64,000 nt of DNA from CAXBNB01 sp040151475. Its GTDB lineage: Bacteria > Bacteroidota > Bacteroidia > Cytophagales > Cyclobacteriaceae. The notes beneath the pieces are model-generated. The model ran no database searches. It was not told the origin of the DNA and saw nothing but the letters and a program-made list of their open reading frames with translations. Of this stretch, positions 33,359 through 41,411 are shown piece by piece. Location: contig NZ_JBDKWG010000113.1 in assembly GCF_040151475.1 (NCBI RefSeq), forward strand, positions 8,624 through 72,623. Direction: 5' to 3'. A program made the translations under genes and the position numbers. The stretch's first letter is position 1; every line of letters starts with the position of its first letter.

Positions 33359-34582
33359 TTACCATTTCGGGTCAATTAAATTGTAATATCGGCCAAACCA
33401 ATAATTTCGGATCATTGCTGCTGCGGTGCGTTCCTCCTCGGATTTCACCATTTTAGTATCTCCGGTTTTAGTCGGAATTTTAAACACTTTTGAGTTACGC
33501 TCAAAACCCCACATGTCTTTTATTGCTTGATTCCGTTCATCAGTCATTATGTTTTCCTCGTTCAATACCTGATATACCATGACAAACCAAATGGTACTTT
33601 CCCAGGTAAATTCTATGTCTTTCCAGTCGTACCAGTGCCGGTTTAAATTCATCCGGTATTTATTCAGCAAATTCTTGTCCTTTTCATAACGCATCAACAT
33701 ATACAATGAGCGTGCGGCATGATAATCATCTCCCACGTTTCGCCACTCCGGAGGAAAAAGAATTTTAGCATTAATTTGATGATCATCGTAATGATACCGG
33801 TCAATGAGCATGTGATATGAAGCATTGTAACGCTCCTTTCCGGTAATTACATGTGCCATTTTGAGTCCCATAAGCACTTCAAGTGAATTAAGGGGCTGAT
33901 GAGGCAAATCAGGACAAAAATTTCCCCACAGAGTCATTTTCCCATCAAGGTCTGTAAGTTTAAAATTGTTGTCAACGATACGCCCCATAAAACGATCCAA
34001 CAGACCTGCAGCCTTTTGTTTGTATGCATCATCGGCACACAATTCCCAGAAAGTGCTTACACCATAAAATATGGACGTAAACTTATCTGCACTCAGGTCT
34101 CCCAACCAACGGTATCCCGGCATAGAAGTAGATTGATGCCATTCATGGTACCACATCACTTCTTCATGCCAAAGCGGTTCATCTGTTTGGTTAAAACTTC
34201 GAGCCACCAATCCAGGCACTCCTGTTACCTTTTCCAGTTTTAATACAGCTTCAAAAATCTGATTGGAAACTTCTCTATCTTTGGGATTTCTGGTGATTGC
34301 ATATTTATGAGAATAAGCAGCCAGCATTTCCGATGTAGGGTCTAAGCAGTCAGCCTGGGTGCCTACAATAGGCCGGTCCAGCCCTGCCGGAGGGAATATT
34401 ACGTGCTGCATGATGGCACCTTCATTCCAGTGATTCCCCAACATCAATTTATCAAACTTGTCCACTTTTACATGAAGTGGATCTGTCTTCTTGGGGAAGT
34501 CATTTACCTTTTGTGCATAAATGGCATTATGCCACACCATAAAGGAAAATCCACAAAGGAATAATATCAATCTTTTTTGCAT
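33359..34582 (-). CDS. Secreted all-alpha protein, possible glycan-active enzyme
   Basis: 407 residues with a signal peptide ('RLILFLCGFSFMVWHNAIYAQ', cut near 24), using the ATG at 34582 rather than a GTG six codons upstream. The mature chain is helical, rich in Trp, Tyr and His ('PLWHEEVMWYHEWHQSTSMPGYRWLGDLSADKF' region, about 138-170; 'FTSIFYGVSTFWELCADD'; 'NRHWYDWKDIEFTWESTIWFVMVY'), which looks like an (alpha/alpha)-toroid sugar-active protein. I do not recognise a family with certainty. The gene pairs with the FGE-like gene downstream. Confidence 0.65.
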   Translation of the reverse strand: MQKRLILFLCGFSFMVWHNAIYAQKVNDFPKKTDPLHVKVDKFDKLMLGNHWNEGAIMQHVIFPPAGLDRPIVGTQADCLDPTSEMLAAYSHKYAITRNPKDREVSNQIFEAVLKLEKVTGVPGLVARSFNQTDEPLWHEEVMWYHEWHQSTSMPGYRWLGDLSADKFTSIFYGVSTFWELCADDAYKQKAAGLLDRFMGRIVDNNFKLTDLDGKMTLWGNFCPDLPHQPLNSLEVLMGLKMAHVITGKERYNASYHMLIDRYHYDDHQINAKILFPPEWRNVGDDYHAARSLYMLMRYEKDKNLLNKYRMNLNRHWYDWKDIEFTWESTIWFVMVYQVLNEENIMTDERNQAIKDMWGFERNSKVFKIPTKTGDTKMVKSEEERTAAAMIRNYWFGRYYNLIDPKW

Positions 34583-34600
34583 ACTATCTTCTTTTTTCAC

Positions 34601-35082
34601 TTTCGAGTTAAGAAAGCTAGCATATTCCGGCTTACATTTTCAAAAAAAAGAATCAGTAATCGGAATTTAAATGATAATATGTGAGTATTTACCCCATCCT
34701 TATAGAATATTGCAAAGCGACCAACTCGAAAACTCTAATATTTAATTTAGCCGTACAGGTTTGATTAATAAATGTAATTTTCTGTATTTGGCTATGGTTC
34801 CCGGCCTATTTATACAAAATAATAAACATTGAAAGTTACATCACCACACCTATCTCTCTTCTCTCTGCCAACCCGACAGGCATCTGAATGTTATTCTTTT
34901 TTTTTGAAATGTCACTCAGCGTCTGGTAACTGTTTTGGTTTAAAACTTCTTCATCAGATAAGACATTATGAACCAGATATTATAAAAGATACCACAAATA
35001 TTCTATTATTGAATTAATATTGTATTTTAGTCTAGCATTACTCCAGCAAAATGCGCATTTATATTCAGTCTCTTTTTAAAAT
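34601..35082. other. Non-coding divergent gap (482 bp)
   Basis: This gap lies between the secreted all-alpha protein gene and the CHASE kinase gene. I see no credible gene: one frame of 62 codons (34829-35017) has no family look and poor composition. No exact TTG-N19-21-TANNTTTG promoter was found on either strand, so the promoters here must be degenerate or activator dependent. Confidence 0.5.
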
Positions 35083-36774
35083 ATGAAGAGTGTAACACCA
35101 AGAATTTATGGCATTTGTGGATTGGTTTTAATCATAGGAGTAACTCTTTCCTTTGTCGTTTACTTTGCATTCGAGGGATCAAACAAACAAAAAAAGGATA
35201 AAATACTCTCCAGCAACTTCGCCACAATTCACAATCAGATTCAGCAGGAAATAGACCGAAACTTGAATTCATTATTTGCTTTGAGAGCCAACTATAAGGC
35301 TCATCGTGGTATGAGCAGGGCTGAATTTAACAGTTATGCTAACTATTATACTTCCAATATAAAAAGCATACAGGCTCTGGAATGGGTACCTGCCATTAGC
35401 CTACATCAAAGAGATTCATTTGAATTAGCCGGACGTTTAGAAGGATTTACGAATTTTCAAATAAAGACTACTATCGGAGATAGTGTTACAAGAGCTGAAT
35501 CCAGACCAATGTATTTCCCGATCTATTTTATTGCTCCTTTTGAAGGCAATGAAGTTGCCCTTGGCTTTGATCCCGGAAAAGCGAATGCCACAAGGCAGAA
35601 TACCATTGATCAGGCAATTGCTACCGGTACAGCTGTGGCTTCTGATGTAATGACTATTATACAAAAAAGTGATTCACAACAGGCAATATTGGTATTCGTC
35701 CCCATTTTTAAAGATGACAAGGCAGGCATAGACAACATCATTGGCCTGGTAGAAGGAGTCTATCTGATAGACAATCTAATTGAATCTGCTATTAGTTCGA
35801 TTGATTTACCTGATTCTGTTAACATCATCATCAAAAACTCAAACGGGGATTTGATGTTTGGCAAAGAACCGACAAAAACAAAATCTAAAAAATATGATTC
35901 TAAGGAAGGAAAGATAACAATTGCAAATCAAACCTGGGATTTGCAAATTATCTATTTGGGAAATTTTAATCTACCATTTATTCGTCCAATTTGGTTATTT
36001 TTTGTGTCGTTAATTTTTACAATGCAGGTAGTAAAAGTAGTATATGATACACTTACTCATAACCGTAGGGCTTTGCGAAAACATGTGAAAGAGTTGGAAA
36101 AAAAGAATCAAGACTTAGAACAATACGCTTATGCGGTCTCTCATGATTTACAAGAACCACTGCATTCAATGCAAAGTCTTATTAACCTTCTAAATTTGGA
36201 ATACAAAAGTAAATTGGATGATATGGGACAACAGTATCTTAGTTACATATTAGATTCCTCCAACAGAATGCGTACCCTCATTACCAATTTATTGAATTAT
36301 GGTCGATTGGGGCAAGAAGAAGTCAACGATAGAGTAAATACCGAAGCTATTTTGGATAAAGTAAAGCAAGACCTATTTCAAATTATTGAAAAATCAGAAA
36401 CTCAAATAATAAAAAAAACACCTCTTCCAACACTCAAAGCTTACCCAACTGCCCTTCATCAATTATTTCAAAACCTCATATCAAATGCGATAAAGTTTCA
36501 ACCTAAGGGCAACAAACCAATCATAGAGATTTCAGCCAAATGGGAAAATAATAGATGGTTTTTTATCTTTAAAGACAATGGTATTGGTATTCCTAAAGAA
36601 TTTCAAAAAGACATTTTTGTTATTTTCAGACGTTTACATAACAATTCTGAATATTCAGGTACAGGGGTAGGACTGGCAAATTGCAAAAAAATAGTTAGCC
36701 TTCATAACGGGAAAATTTGGATTGAATCTGAAAAAGGCCAGGGAAGTACATTTTTCTTTACTCTGAATTTATAG
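35083..36774 (+). CDS. CHASE-domain sensor histidine kinase
   Basis: 563 residues. TM1 (about 9-30), a periplasmic CHASE ligand-sensing domain (about 60-270; 'IQALEWVPAIS', 'PMYFPIYFIAPFEGNEVALGFD'), TM2 (about 302-322), a short coiled coil, then the kinase core: H box 'AVSHDLQEPLHSM' (about 351-363), N box 'QNLISNAIKFQP', G1 'DNGIGIP', F box 'IFVIFRRLH' and G2 'GTGVGLANCKKI'. Autophosphorylation on the His of the H box would pass to a response regulator, but none is adjacent. The H box motif 'SHDLQEPL' is of the bacteriophytochrome-like subgroup. Orphan sensor, signal unknown. Confidence 0.92.
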   Translation: MKSVTPRIYGICGLVLIIGVTLSFVVYFAFEGSNKQKKDKILSSNFATIHNQIQQEIDRNLNSLFALRANYKAHRGMSRAEFNSYANYYTSNIKSIQALEWVPAISLHQRDSFELAGRLEGFTNFQIKTTIGDSVTRAESRPMYFPIYFIAPFEGNEVALGFDPGKANATRQNTIDQAIATGTAVASDVMTIIQKSDSQQAILVFVPIFKDDKAGIDNIIGLVEGVYLIDNLIESAISSIDLPDSVNIIIKNSNGDLMFGKEPTKTKSKKYDSKEGKITIANQTWDLQIIYLGNFNLPFIRPIWLFFVSLIFTMQVVKVVYDTLTHNRRALRKHVKELEKKNQDLEQYAYAVSHDLQEPLHSMQSLINLLNLEYKSKLDDMGQQYLSYILDSSNRMRTLITNLLNYGRLGQEEVNDRVNTEAILDKVKQDLFQIIEKSETQIIKKTPLPTLKAYPTALHQLFQNLISNAIKFQPKGNKPIIEISAKWENNRWFFIFKDNGIGIPKEFQKDIFVIFRRLHNNSEYSGTGVGLANCKKIVSLHNGKIWIESEKGQGSTFFFTLNL

Positions 36775-36857
36775 TAACATAATCTTTAGCCATCTCATAT
36801 ATTCAGGCCAAAACATCGTGATAAAACTATTGTTGAAGTAAGCAGAATTTCACTTGC

Positions 36858-38378
36858 CTATTTATCCACAACAAAACTAAACCCAAAGGAAAAGATATTG
36901 GATTTTAACTTGTCGCTTCTTTTGTAGTTTTGGTATCTTAAATCTATTTTTTTCAAAGCAAGTCGGAAGATTTTAAAACTAGTAAAGATATCGGTATAGC
37001 TTACACCAAATCCAATGCTTTTACTATTGAAAGTTGATAAGTCATAATCAGAAGTGTAATACTGTTCTGAAGAAAAATGTGTGTTGTAAGGGGCAAAATA
37101 ATCTGCCTTTGTTTGGGTGTAATAACGATAACTTGGGTAAAATGTAAACTTTTGACTCAGCTTTATTGGCATCTCTATGCTAGCCGTCTGAGCTTCAAGC
37201 TCCCAATCGTCTTTGTAGTATCGATAATAGGTTCGAAAAGTAATAATCTCATTGAAATAGTAATTGAGACGTAATCCAATTGGGATTTTAAAACGAGTAT
37301 CCGGCAATCTCTCCACATCATCAGCCAAATGATATACTCCATTATTTTTGGTTGTCTCATAATACTCAATATCAGATGATTGTCCTATGTAATAATTGGG
37401 ACGGTCCTTAAAATACACCCGTTGATAAGGTGTTGATAATAGACCACTTTGCAGTATCAAATCCATAAAAACTGACATTTGTAGATTTTTACTTAGTACC
37501 TGAGAAAAACTCAAAGACGCAGTGTAACTATTCCTATTGGTTTTACTCATAGAGGAAAAGGCTGAAGGATTGTAGGCATCACTAGTCACATTCATATCCT
37601 GATCATATACCTCCACCCCATTAAAATAACCACTATTCAAAAAATCATCTCCATATAAGCGGTATTCATTCAATTCTGTAGGATAAATCACCAACCATTG
37701 GTCAAGATAAGCTGATCCTTTTATGCTTAATTCAGTATTTTGTTGATTGAAAAGTCGTGTATATCCGGCCCCAAAACCTAAGGAAGAGTAATCATACTCT
37801 TTGGACACTGCCATATTCACGCTAATAATTTCGTTCCTGTCGTCTGAGCTGTGAGCATAGCTAACATTCAGACTTTTAAGAGCATCACTCTTAGAAGCTC
37901 CCGATGATGCATACCAGGGACTGCCAATAGGTTTGGGACCCGTACTCACCGGATCATCATCTACATCGTCCACCGCAGCACTGGTTTCCAGATTAGCAGC
38001 ACCAGTTTGAGAAGCTCCGGTTTGCACAATGATAGTACTTCCGCTTTGGGTTTTCACTGGAAGCGTATAAAATGGGTTGACATTGCTGGATGAGGCAGAA
38101 GAATAAGCAGAAATACCTGCATCGACAGTCAACACATCATCATTACCCAAAGGTATATTAACTACCAATGTTGGTGTATTATCTTTTAATTTTTCAGAAC
38201 CTACTCCACCTCCAACAGCAGAATGCTGACCATTCTGACTATAAAAACTCATTAAGAAATCAACCTCAACTGCTTCAAGAACCTTTTTCTTATATACTCT
38301 GGATGAATCCTGAGATTCTGTTTGTGCAAAACTCAACACAGAACTAAAAATAAATAGTATGGAGTAGAAATATTTCAT
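36858..38378 (-). CDS. DUF3570 outer-membrane protein
   Basis: 506 residues. Signal peptide 'YSILFIFSSVLSFAQ' (cut near 19). The rest is a beta-barrel pattern of alternating aromatic strands ending in Lys rather than a C-terminal Phe. The region 150-200 'GSPWYASSGASKSDALKSLNVSY' is the family hallmark as I recall it. Two short motifs 'TGAS' (120-123) and 'SGAS' (159-162) resemble the flavinylation consensus Dxx[ST]GA[ST] but lack the Asp. The ATG at 38378 follows the DUF4266 stop by 2 bp; the longer TTG frame is less likely. Last gene of the Trx-ApbE-DUF4266-DUF3570 operon. Confidence 0.88.
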   Translation of the reverse strand: MKYFYSILFIFSSVLSFAQTESQDSSRVYKKKVLEAVEVDFLMSFYSQNGQHSAVGGGVGSEKLKDNTPTLVVNIPLGNDDVLTVDAGISAYSSASSSNVNPFYTLPVKTQSGSTIIVQTGASQTGAANLETSAAVDDVDDDPVSTGPKPIGSPWYASSGASKSDALKSLNVSYAHSSDDRNEIISVNMAVSKEYDYSSLGFGAGYTRLFNQQNTELSIKGSAYLDQWLVIYPTELNEYRLYGDDFLNSGYFNGVEVYDQDMNVTSDAYNPSAFSSMSKTNRNSYTASLSFSQVLSKNLQMSVFMDLILQSGLLSTPYQRVYFKDRPNYYIGQSSDIEYYETTKNNGVYHLADDVERLPDTRFKIPIGLRLNYYFNEIITFRTYYRYYKDDWELEAQTASIEMPIKLSQKFTFYPSYRYYTQTKADYFAPYNTHFSSEQYYTSDYDLSTFNSKSIGFGVSYTDIFTSFKIFRLALKKIDLRYQNYKRSDKLKSNIFSFGFSFVVDK

Positions 38379-38380
38379 AA

Positions 38381-38641
38381 TCAATTGCAACCACAGCCTC
38401 CACCTGTTTTTCCTCCATTAGCTCCTGATGCACCTTCCCTATATACCTGATAATTGGTTTCAAAACGCTCCGTTTTGTGCGCCGATAGTTTCATATCAGA
38501 ATCATTCAAATTGACCTTCTGATAAGGCTTCACTACTGTACATGAAGACACCAACACAAAAGACAATATCAGCAACATGTACAACTGTAGAACAAATACT
38601 GATAAAGCATGCTTTTTTTGACTTGTGAAACTAATTTTCAT
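38381..38641 (-). CDS. DUF4266 lipoprotein with Gly/Cys C-terminal tail
   Basis: 86 residues using the ATG at 38641 (the longer frame begins with TTG). A hydrophobic lead ends in the lipobox 'VLVSSC' with Cys34 as lipid site. The middle is polar ('PYQKVNLNDSDMKLS'), and the protein ends in 'GASGANGGKTGGGCGCN', where Cys83 and Cys85 sit in a run of glycines. This tail is the mark of DUF4266. Two free Cys at an exposed end suit metal binding, a disulfide handled by the operon thioredoxin, or covalent modification. The start overlaps the apbE stop by 11 bp. Confidence 0.85.
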   Translation of the reverse strand: MKISFTSQKKHALSVFVLQLYMLLILSFVLVSSCTVVKPYQKVNLNDSDMKLSAHKTERFETNYQVYREGASGANGGKTGGGCGCN

Positions 38642-39626
38642 TTTCAATTGGGTTAAGCCTGATATTGGTTGAGGTATGCAATTTGTTGTTTTTATCTACT
38701 ATAATGCATTCCAAACCATCTATCTGATTGATAAAATCCAAGCCCACTTCCACGCCCATCACAAAAAGCGATGTGGCCAAGGCATCTGCCAGTTCGGCAC
38801 TCTGAGCAAATACTGTTGTACTTAACACTCCTGTGCTGGGATATCCTGTTCTTGGATCAATAATATGTGAATAGCGCACTCCGTCAAACATTACATATTT
38901 CTCATAATCACCAGAGGTCACAACTGCCTGATTATCTACAGGTAACCAGGAAAAAATCTTTTTAGGATTGAGCGGGTTGGTAATTCCTACCTTCCAATCC
39001 GACCCGTCAGGCTGCTTTCCCCATGCATACAAATCCCCTGATGCATTGATAATTCCTGATTTCACTCCTTTGGATTTCAATAAAGCTTTTGCCTTATCTG
39101 CAGCATACCCTTTCCCTATAGCACCAAAACCAATTTTCATCCCTTTCAGTTTTAAAAATACAGTATGACTCGCATAGTTGAGCATGATACCACCATACCC
39201 CACCTTGGATATGGATTGTTCGATAAGTTTGGAGTCTGGCAGTTTCGTCATACTGCCATCATATTTCCAAATCTTGTCCATAGAAGCATAACTAATATCA
39301 AATGCACCTCTGGTCAAGCCGGATATCTTTACTGCTCTATGGATCAAATTAAAAAGCTCTTCATCCACTTTTACAGGTTCAATTCCAGCATTATCATTGA
39401 TCAATGAAGTTTGAGAATTGCTATCCCATGACGAAATGAGTTTTTCAATACGACTGATCTCTCCAACAGCCATATCAATGTATCTGTCAGCTTCTGACTG
39501 ATCCGAAGCGACCACTGTAATATCCATTTTACATCCCATCAAATGCACTTCTCGGATATATGCATTTTCAGCACTCACAGTGAGACAATTAAAAAATATA
39601 AAAAAACAGACAATCAGGTACTTCAT
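38631..39626 (-). CDS. apbE: FAD:protein FMN transferase (ApbE)
   Basis: 331 residues with a signal peptide ('YLIVCFFIFFNCLTVSA'), thus periplasmic. ApbE moves FMN from FAD to a Thr/Ser of a target protein, using Mg2+. Family blocks: 'MGCKMDITV' (about 26-34), 'DNAGIEPVKVDEELF', 'GAFDISYASMDKIW' (FAD/Mg region), 'KIGFGAIGKGYAADKAKALL', 'GIINASGDLYAWG', 'YSHIIDPRTGYPS' and the metal-site loop 'QSAELADALATSLFVMG'. The ATG at 39626 lies 1 bp after the thioredoxin stop. Its target is not marked by a perfect motif in the operon; DUF3570 or DUF4266 are candidates by context. Confidence 0.93.
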   Translation of the reverse strand: MKYLIVCFFIFFNCLTVSAENAYIREVHLMGCKMDITVVASDQSEADRYIDMAVGEISRIEKLISSWDSNSQTSLINDNAGIEPVKVDEELFNLIHRAVKISGLTRGAFDISYASMDKIWKYDGSMTKLPDSKLIEQSISKVGYGGIMLNYASHTVFLKLKGMKIGFGAIGKGYAADKAKALLKSKGVKSGIINASGDLYAWGKQPDGSDWKVGITNPLNPKKIFSWLPVDNQAVVTSGDYEKYVMFDGVRYSHIIDPRTGYPSTGVLSTTVFAQSAELADALATSLFVMGVEVGLDFINQIDGLECIIVDKNNKLHTSTNIRLNPIENEN

Positions 39627-39627
39627 A

Positions 39628-40065
39628 TCAACCTTCAAATGAGTTTAAAAGACTGATGTATTTTTCAGGAGTCATTTTTTTGTAACCTGTTTTTCCCAAA
39701 ACCTTGCCTTGAGCATCCAGGATCAAAACCAGAGGAAAATACCCTTCAGGATCGTATTTTTCAGCGAGCAAATCATTGTGTTGTTGTTGCTCTTTAGAAA
39801 GCTTGTTTTTTTTCTGTCTGGGAAAGTCTGCTTTGAGCAATACAAAGTGTTCTTTAGAATATTTGATGAATTCAGAGCTATTCCAAATCTCCTTTTCCAG
39901 CTTGATACAAGGTGCACACCAATCTGAGCCAGCAAATACCAAGACAATATTGTTATCAGTCTCAGCAGCTTTTTTCTTAGCAACATCAAAATTATGAAGC
40001 CACTCTTGCCCAAAAGCGATTTGGCTTAAAAACAACAAAACTCCAATAAAAACAAATTTATTCAT
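39628..40065 (-). CDS. Periplasmic thioredoxin-family protein
   Basis: 145 residues. Signal peptide 'FVFIGVLLFLSQIAFGQ' (cut near 19), then a thioredoxin fold with the redox motif 'DWCAPC' (about 49-54) followed by 'IKLEKEIW', and the cis-Pro region 'YFPLVLILDAQGKVLGKTGY'. This is the DUF255/Thioredoxin_7-like type, a reductase or isomerase for Cys pairs outside the cytoplasm. The start at 40065 ('MNKFVFIG') is used. First gene of the operon that carries ApbE and two Cys- or flavin-related outer-membrane proteins, so it may keep the DUF4266 Cys tail reduced. Confidence 0.9.
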   Translation of the reverse strand: MNKFVFIGVLLFLSQIAFGQEWLHNFDVAKKKAAETDNNIVLVFAGSDWCAPCIKLEKEIWNSSEFIKYSKEHFVLLKADFPRQKKNKLSKEQQQHNDLLAEKYDPEGYFPLVLILDAQGKVLGKTGYKKMTPEKYISLLNSFEG

Positions 40066-40472
40066 AAGGTACATTTTTTACTCAAAACACCAACAGTAAG
40101 TTAAAAATGTCTGACTTTCTAAAGTTATTCAAATTATCAAACTACAAAACACTTAAAATAGAATGTCCGCACCCCTAATACAATCAAAACGTCTATCCCC
40201 TTACATTTAATTAAAATATTTAAGTTTCCCTGGAAAAGAGAAAGGAAATCCTGTTGTCTTTTTACTTCAATTTATTCTTGTGGTATTCCTTGAGAGACTT
40301 TAAATAACTTTATTCAACTCCGCAAGTACCATTGTTAATGGTCATTTCAAATACATAAGGTGTTATCATTTTTCAGAAATTAAGGTATCCTGTTTTCTTA
40401 ATAGGTTATGTTATTCTTATTTGTAGAAATAATTGAATATTATCTATATTGCTATGTCTAACTAAAGTGACT
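40066..40472. other. Divergent promoter region between the two redox operons (407 bp)
   Basis: This region separates the thioredoxin operon (minus) from the barrel/CHAT operon (plus). No gene is visible. It is AT-rich, and I could not find a perfect TTG-N19-21-TANNTTTG promoter on either strand, which may mean that both operons depend on an alternative sigma factor or an activator. A shared regulatory site is plausible because of the divergent layout. Confidence 0.4.
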
Positions 40473-41411
40473 ATGTTTGAAAAAACGAAATGGTTTATAG
40501 CAATTTTATTGCTGACTTTCACCTCAGGCACAATTAATGCCCAAGGTTGTAGCGATGCGGGTTTTTGCACTATGGGTGCATTGAAGCCAGATCAGGGCTA
40601 TAGCAAAAGACTATCTGTACAAATTAGATCCATAGAGCTGAGCCAATACATTGGACTAACTCATTTCAAGGATGTTATTTTTAATTATACCGCTGATGTG
40701 AATATCGGTATTGGTGACAAAACCACCATTCAGGTGAAAGTACCTTATGTATATGTTGAAGGCGTCCTCAAAAACACCAATGGCATTGGAGACTTATCAT
40801 TGGGACTTGCGCAAAATCTGGTATCGAACGAAAGATATCAAATCAACCTAACTCTGGGAACGAAATTACCCATAGGCAACTCTAATTTGGCATTAGACGG
40901 CAAACCCCTTCCGATGTACTATCAAACAGGCTTGGGAACTTATGACGTGATCGCCGGTATTTCTCTCATCTCGAAGGGATGGATGGTAGCTACTGGCTAT
41001 CAGCAGTCGCTCAATCGGAATGACAATGACTTCTGGTGGTCGGATTGGGAGGGTCACCCTATGGAAGCAACTGTCAGAGCATACAAACAATCGAGAAGCC
41101 TCAACCGTGGGAAGGACATCATGTTCAGGGTAGAGCGAAATTTCAGGTTTTCTAACTTTAATTTCAATATTGGCTTACTGCCCATTTACAGATTGACTAA
41201 GGATACCAATATCAGTCGGGGAGGAATTGAAAGCAAAATAGATGGATCTGATGGGCTGGCATTGACATTATTAGTGGGTGGAGGATACCAGTTTTCAGTA
41301 AAATCAGGAATAAAGATAATGAACGGGTTTAGGTTAGTAAAGCGACACTTCAATCCAGATGGTTTGTCAAGGGAATTTGTATCAAATATCGGTTATGTAT
41401 ATAAATTCTAA
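40473..41411 (+). CDS. Secreted beta-barrel-like protein with N-terminal Cys pair
   Basis: 312 residues, start at the ATG 40473 ('MFEKTKWF'), which opens a signal peptide ('FIAILLLTFTSGTINAQ', cut near 24). The mature N-terminus reads 'GCSDAGFCTMGALKPD', with two Cys six residues apart. The rest is strands with amphipathic alternation ('YTADVNIGIGDKTTIQVKVPYVYVEG', 'RYQINLTLGTKLPIG', 'GLALTLLVGGGYQF') and a C-terminal aromatic 'YVYKF', as for an outer-membrane barrel or porin-like transporter. I recall similar proteins in Bacteroidota only as hypothetical. Its last 17 bp overlap the CHAT gene start, so the two are coupled. Confidence 0.75.
   Translation: MFEKTKWFIAILLLTFTSGTINAQGCSDAGFCTMGALKPDQGYSKRLSVQIRSIELSQYIGLTHFKDVIFNYTADVNIGIGDKTTIQVKVPYVYVEGVLKNTNGIGDLSLGLAQNLVSNERYQINLTLGTKLPIGNSNLALDGKPLPMYYQTGLGTYDVIAGISLISKGWMVATGYQQSLNRNDNDFWWSDWEGHPMEATVRAYKQSRSLNRGKDIMFRVERNFRFSNFNFNIGLLPIYRLTKDTNISRGGIESKIDGSDGLALTLLVGGGYQFSVKSGIKIMNGFRLVKRHFNPDGLSREFVSNIGYVYKF

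Noticed and set aside
34829..35017. 62-codon frame in the gap before the CHASE kinase
   Set aside because: Starts at a TTG, has an odd Cys/His/Ser composition, and no ribosome site or family pattern.
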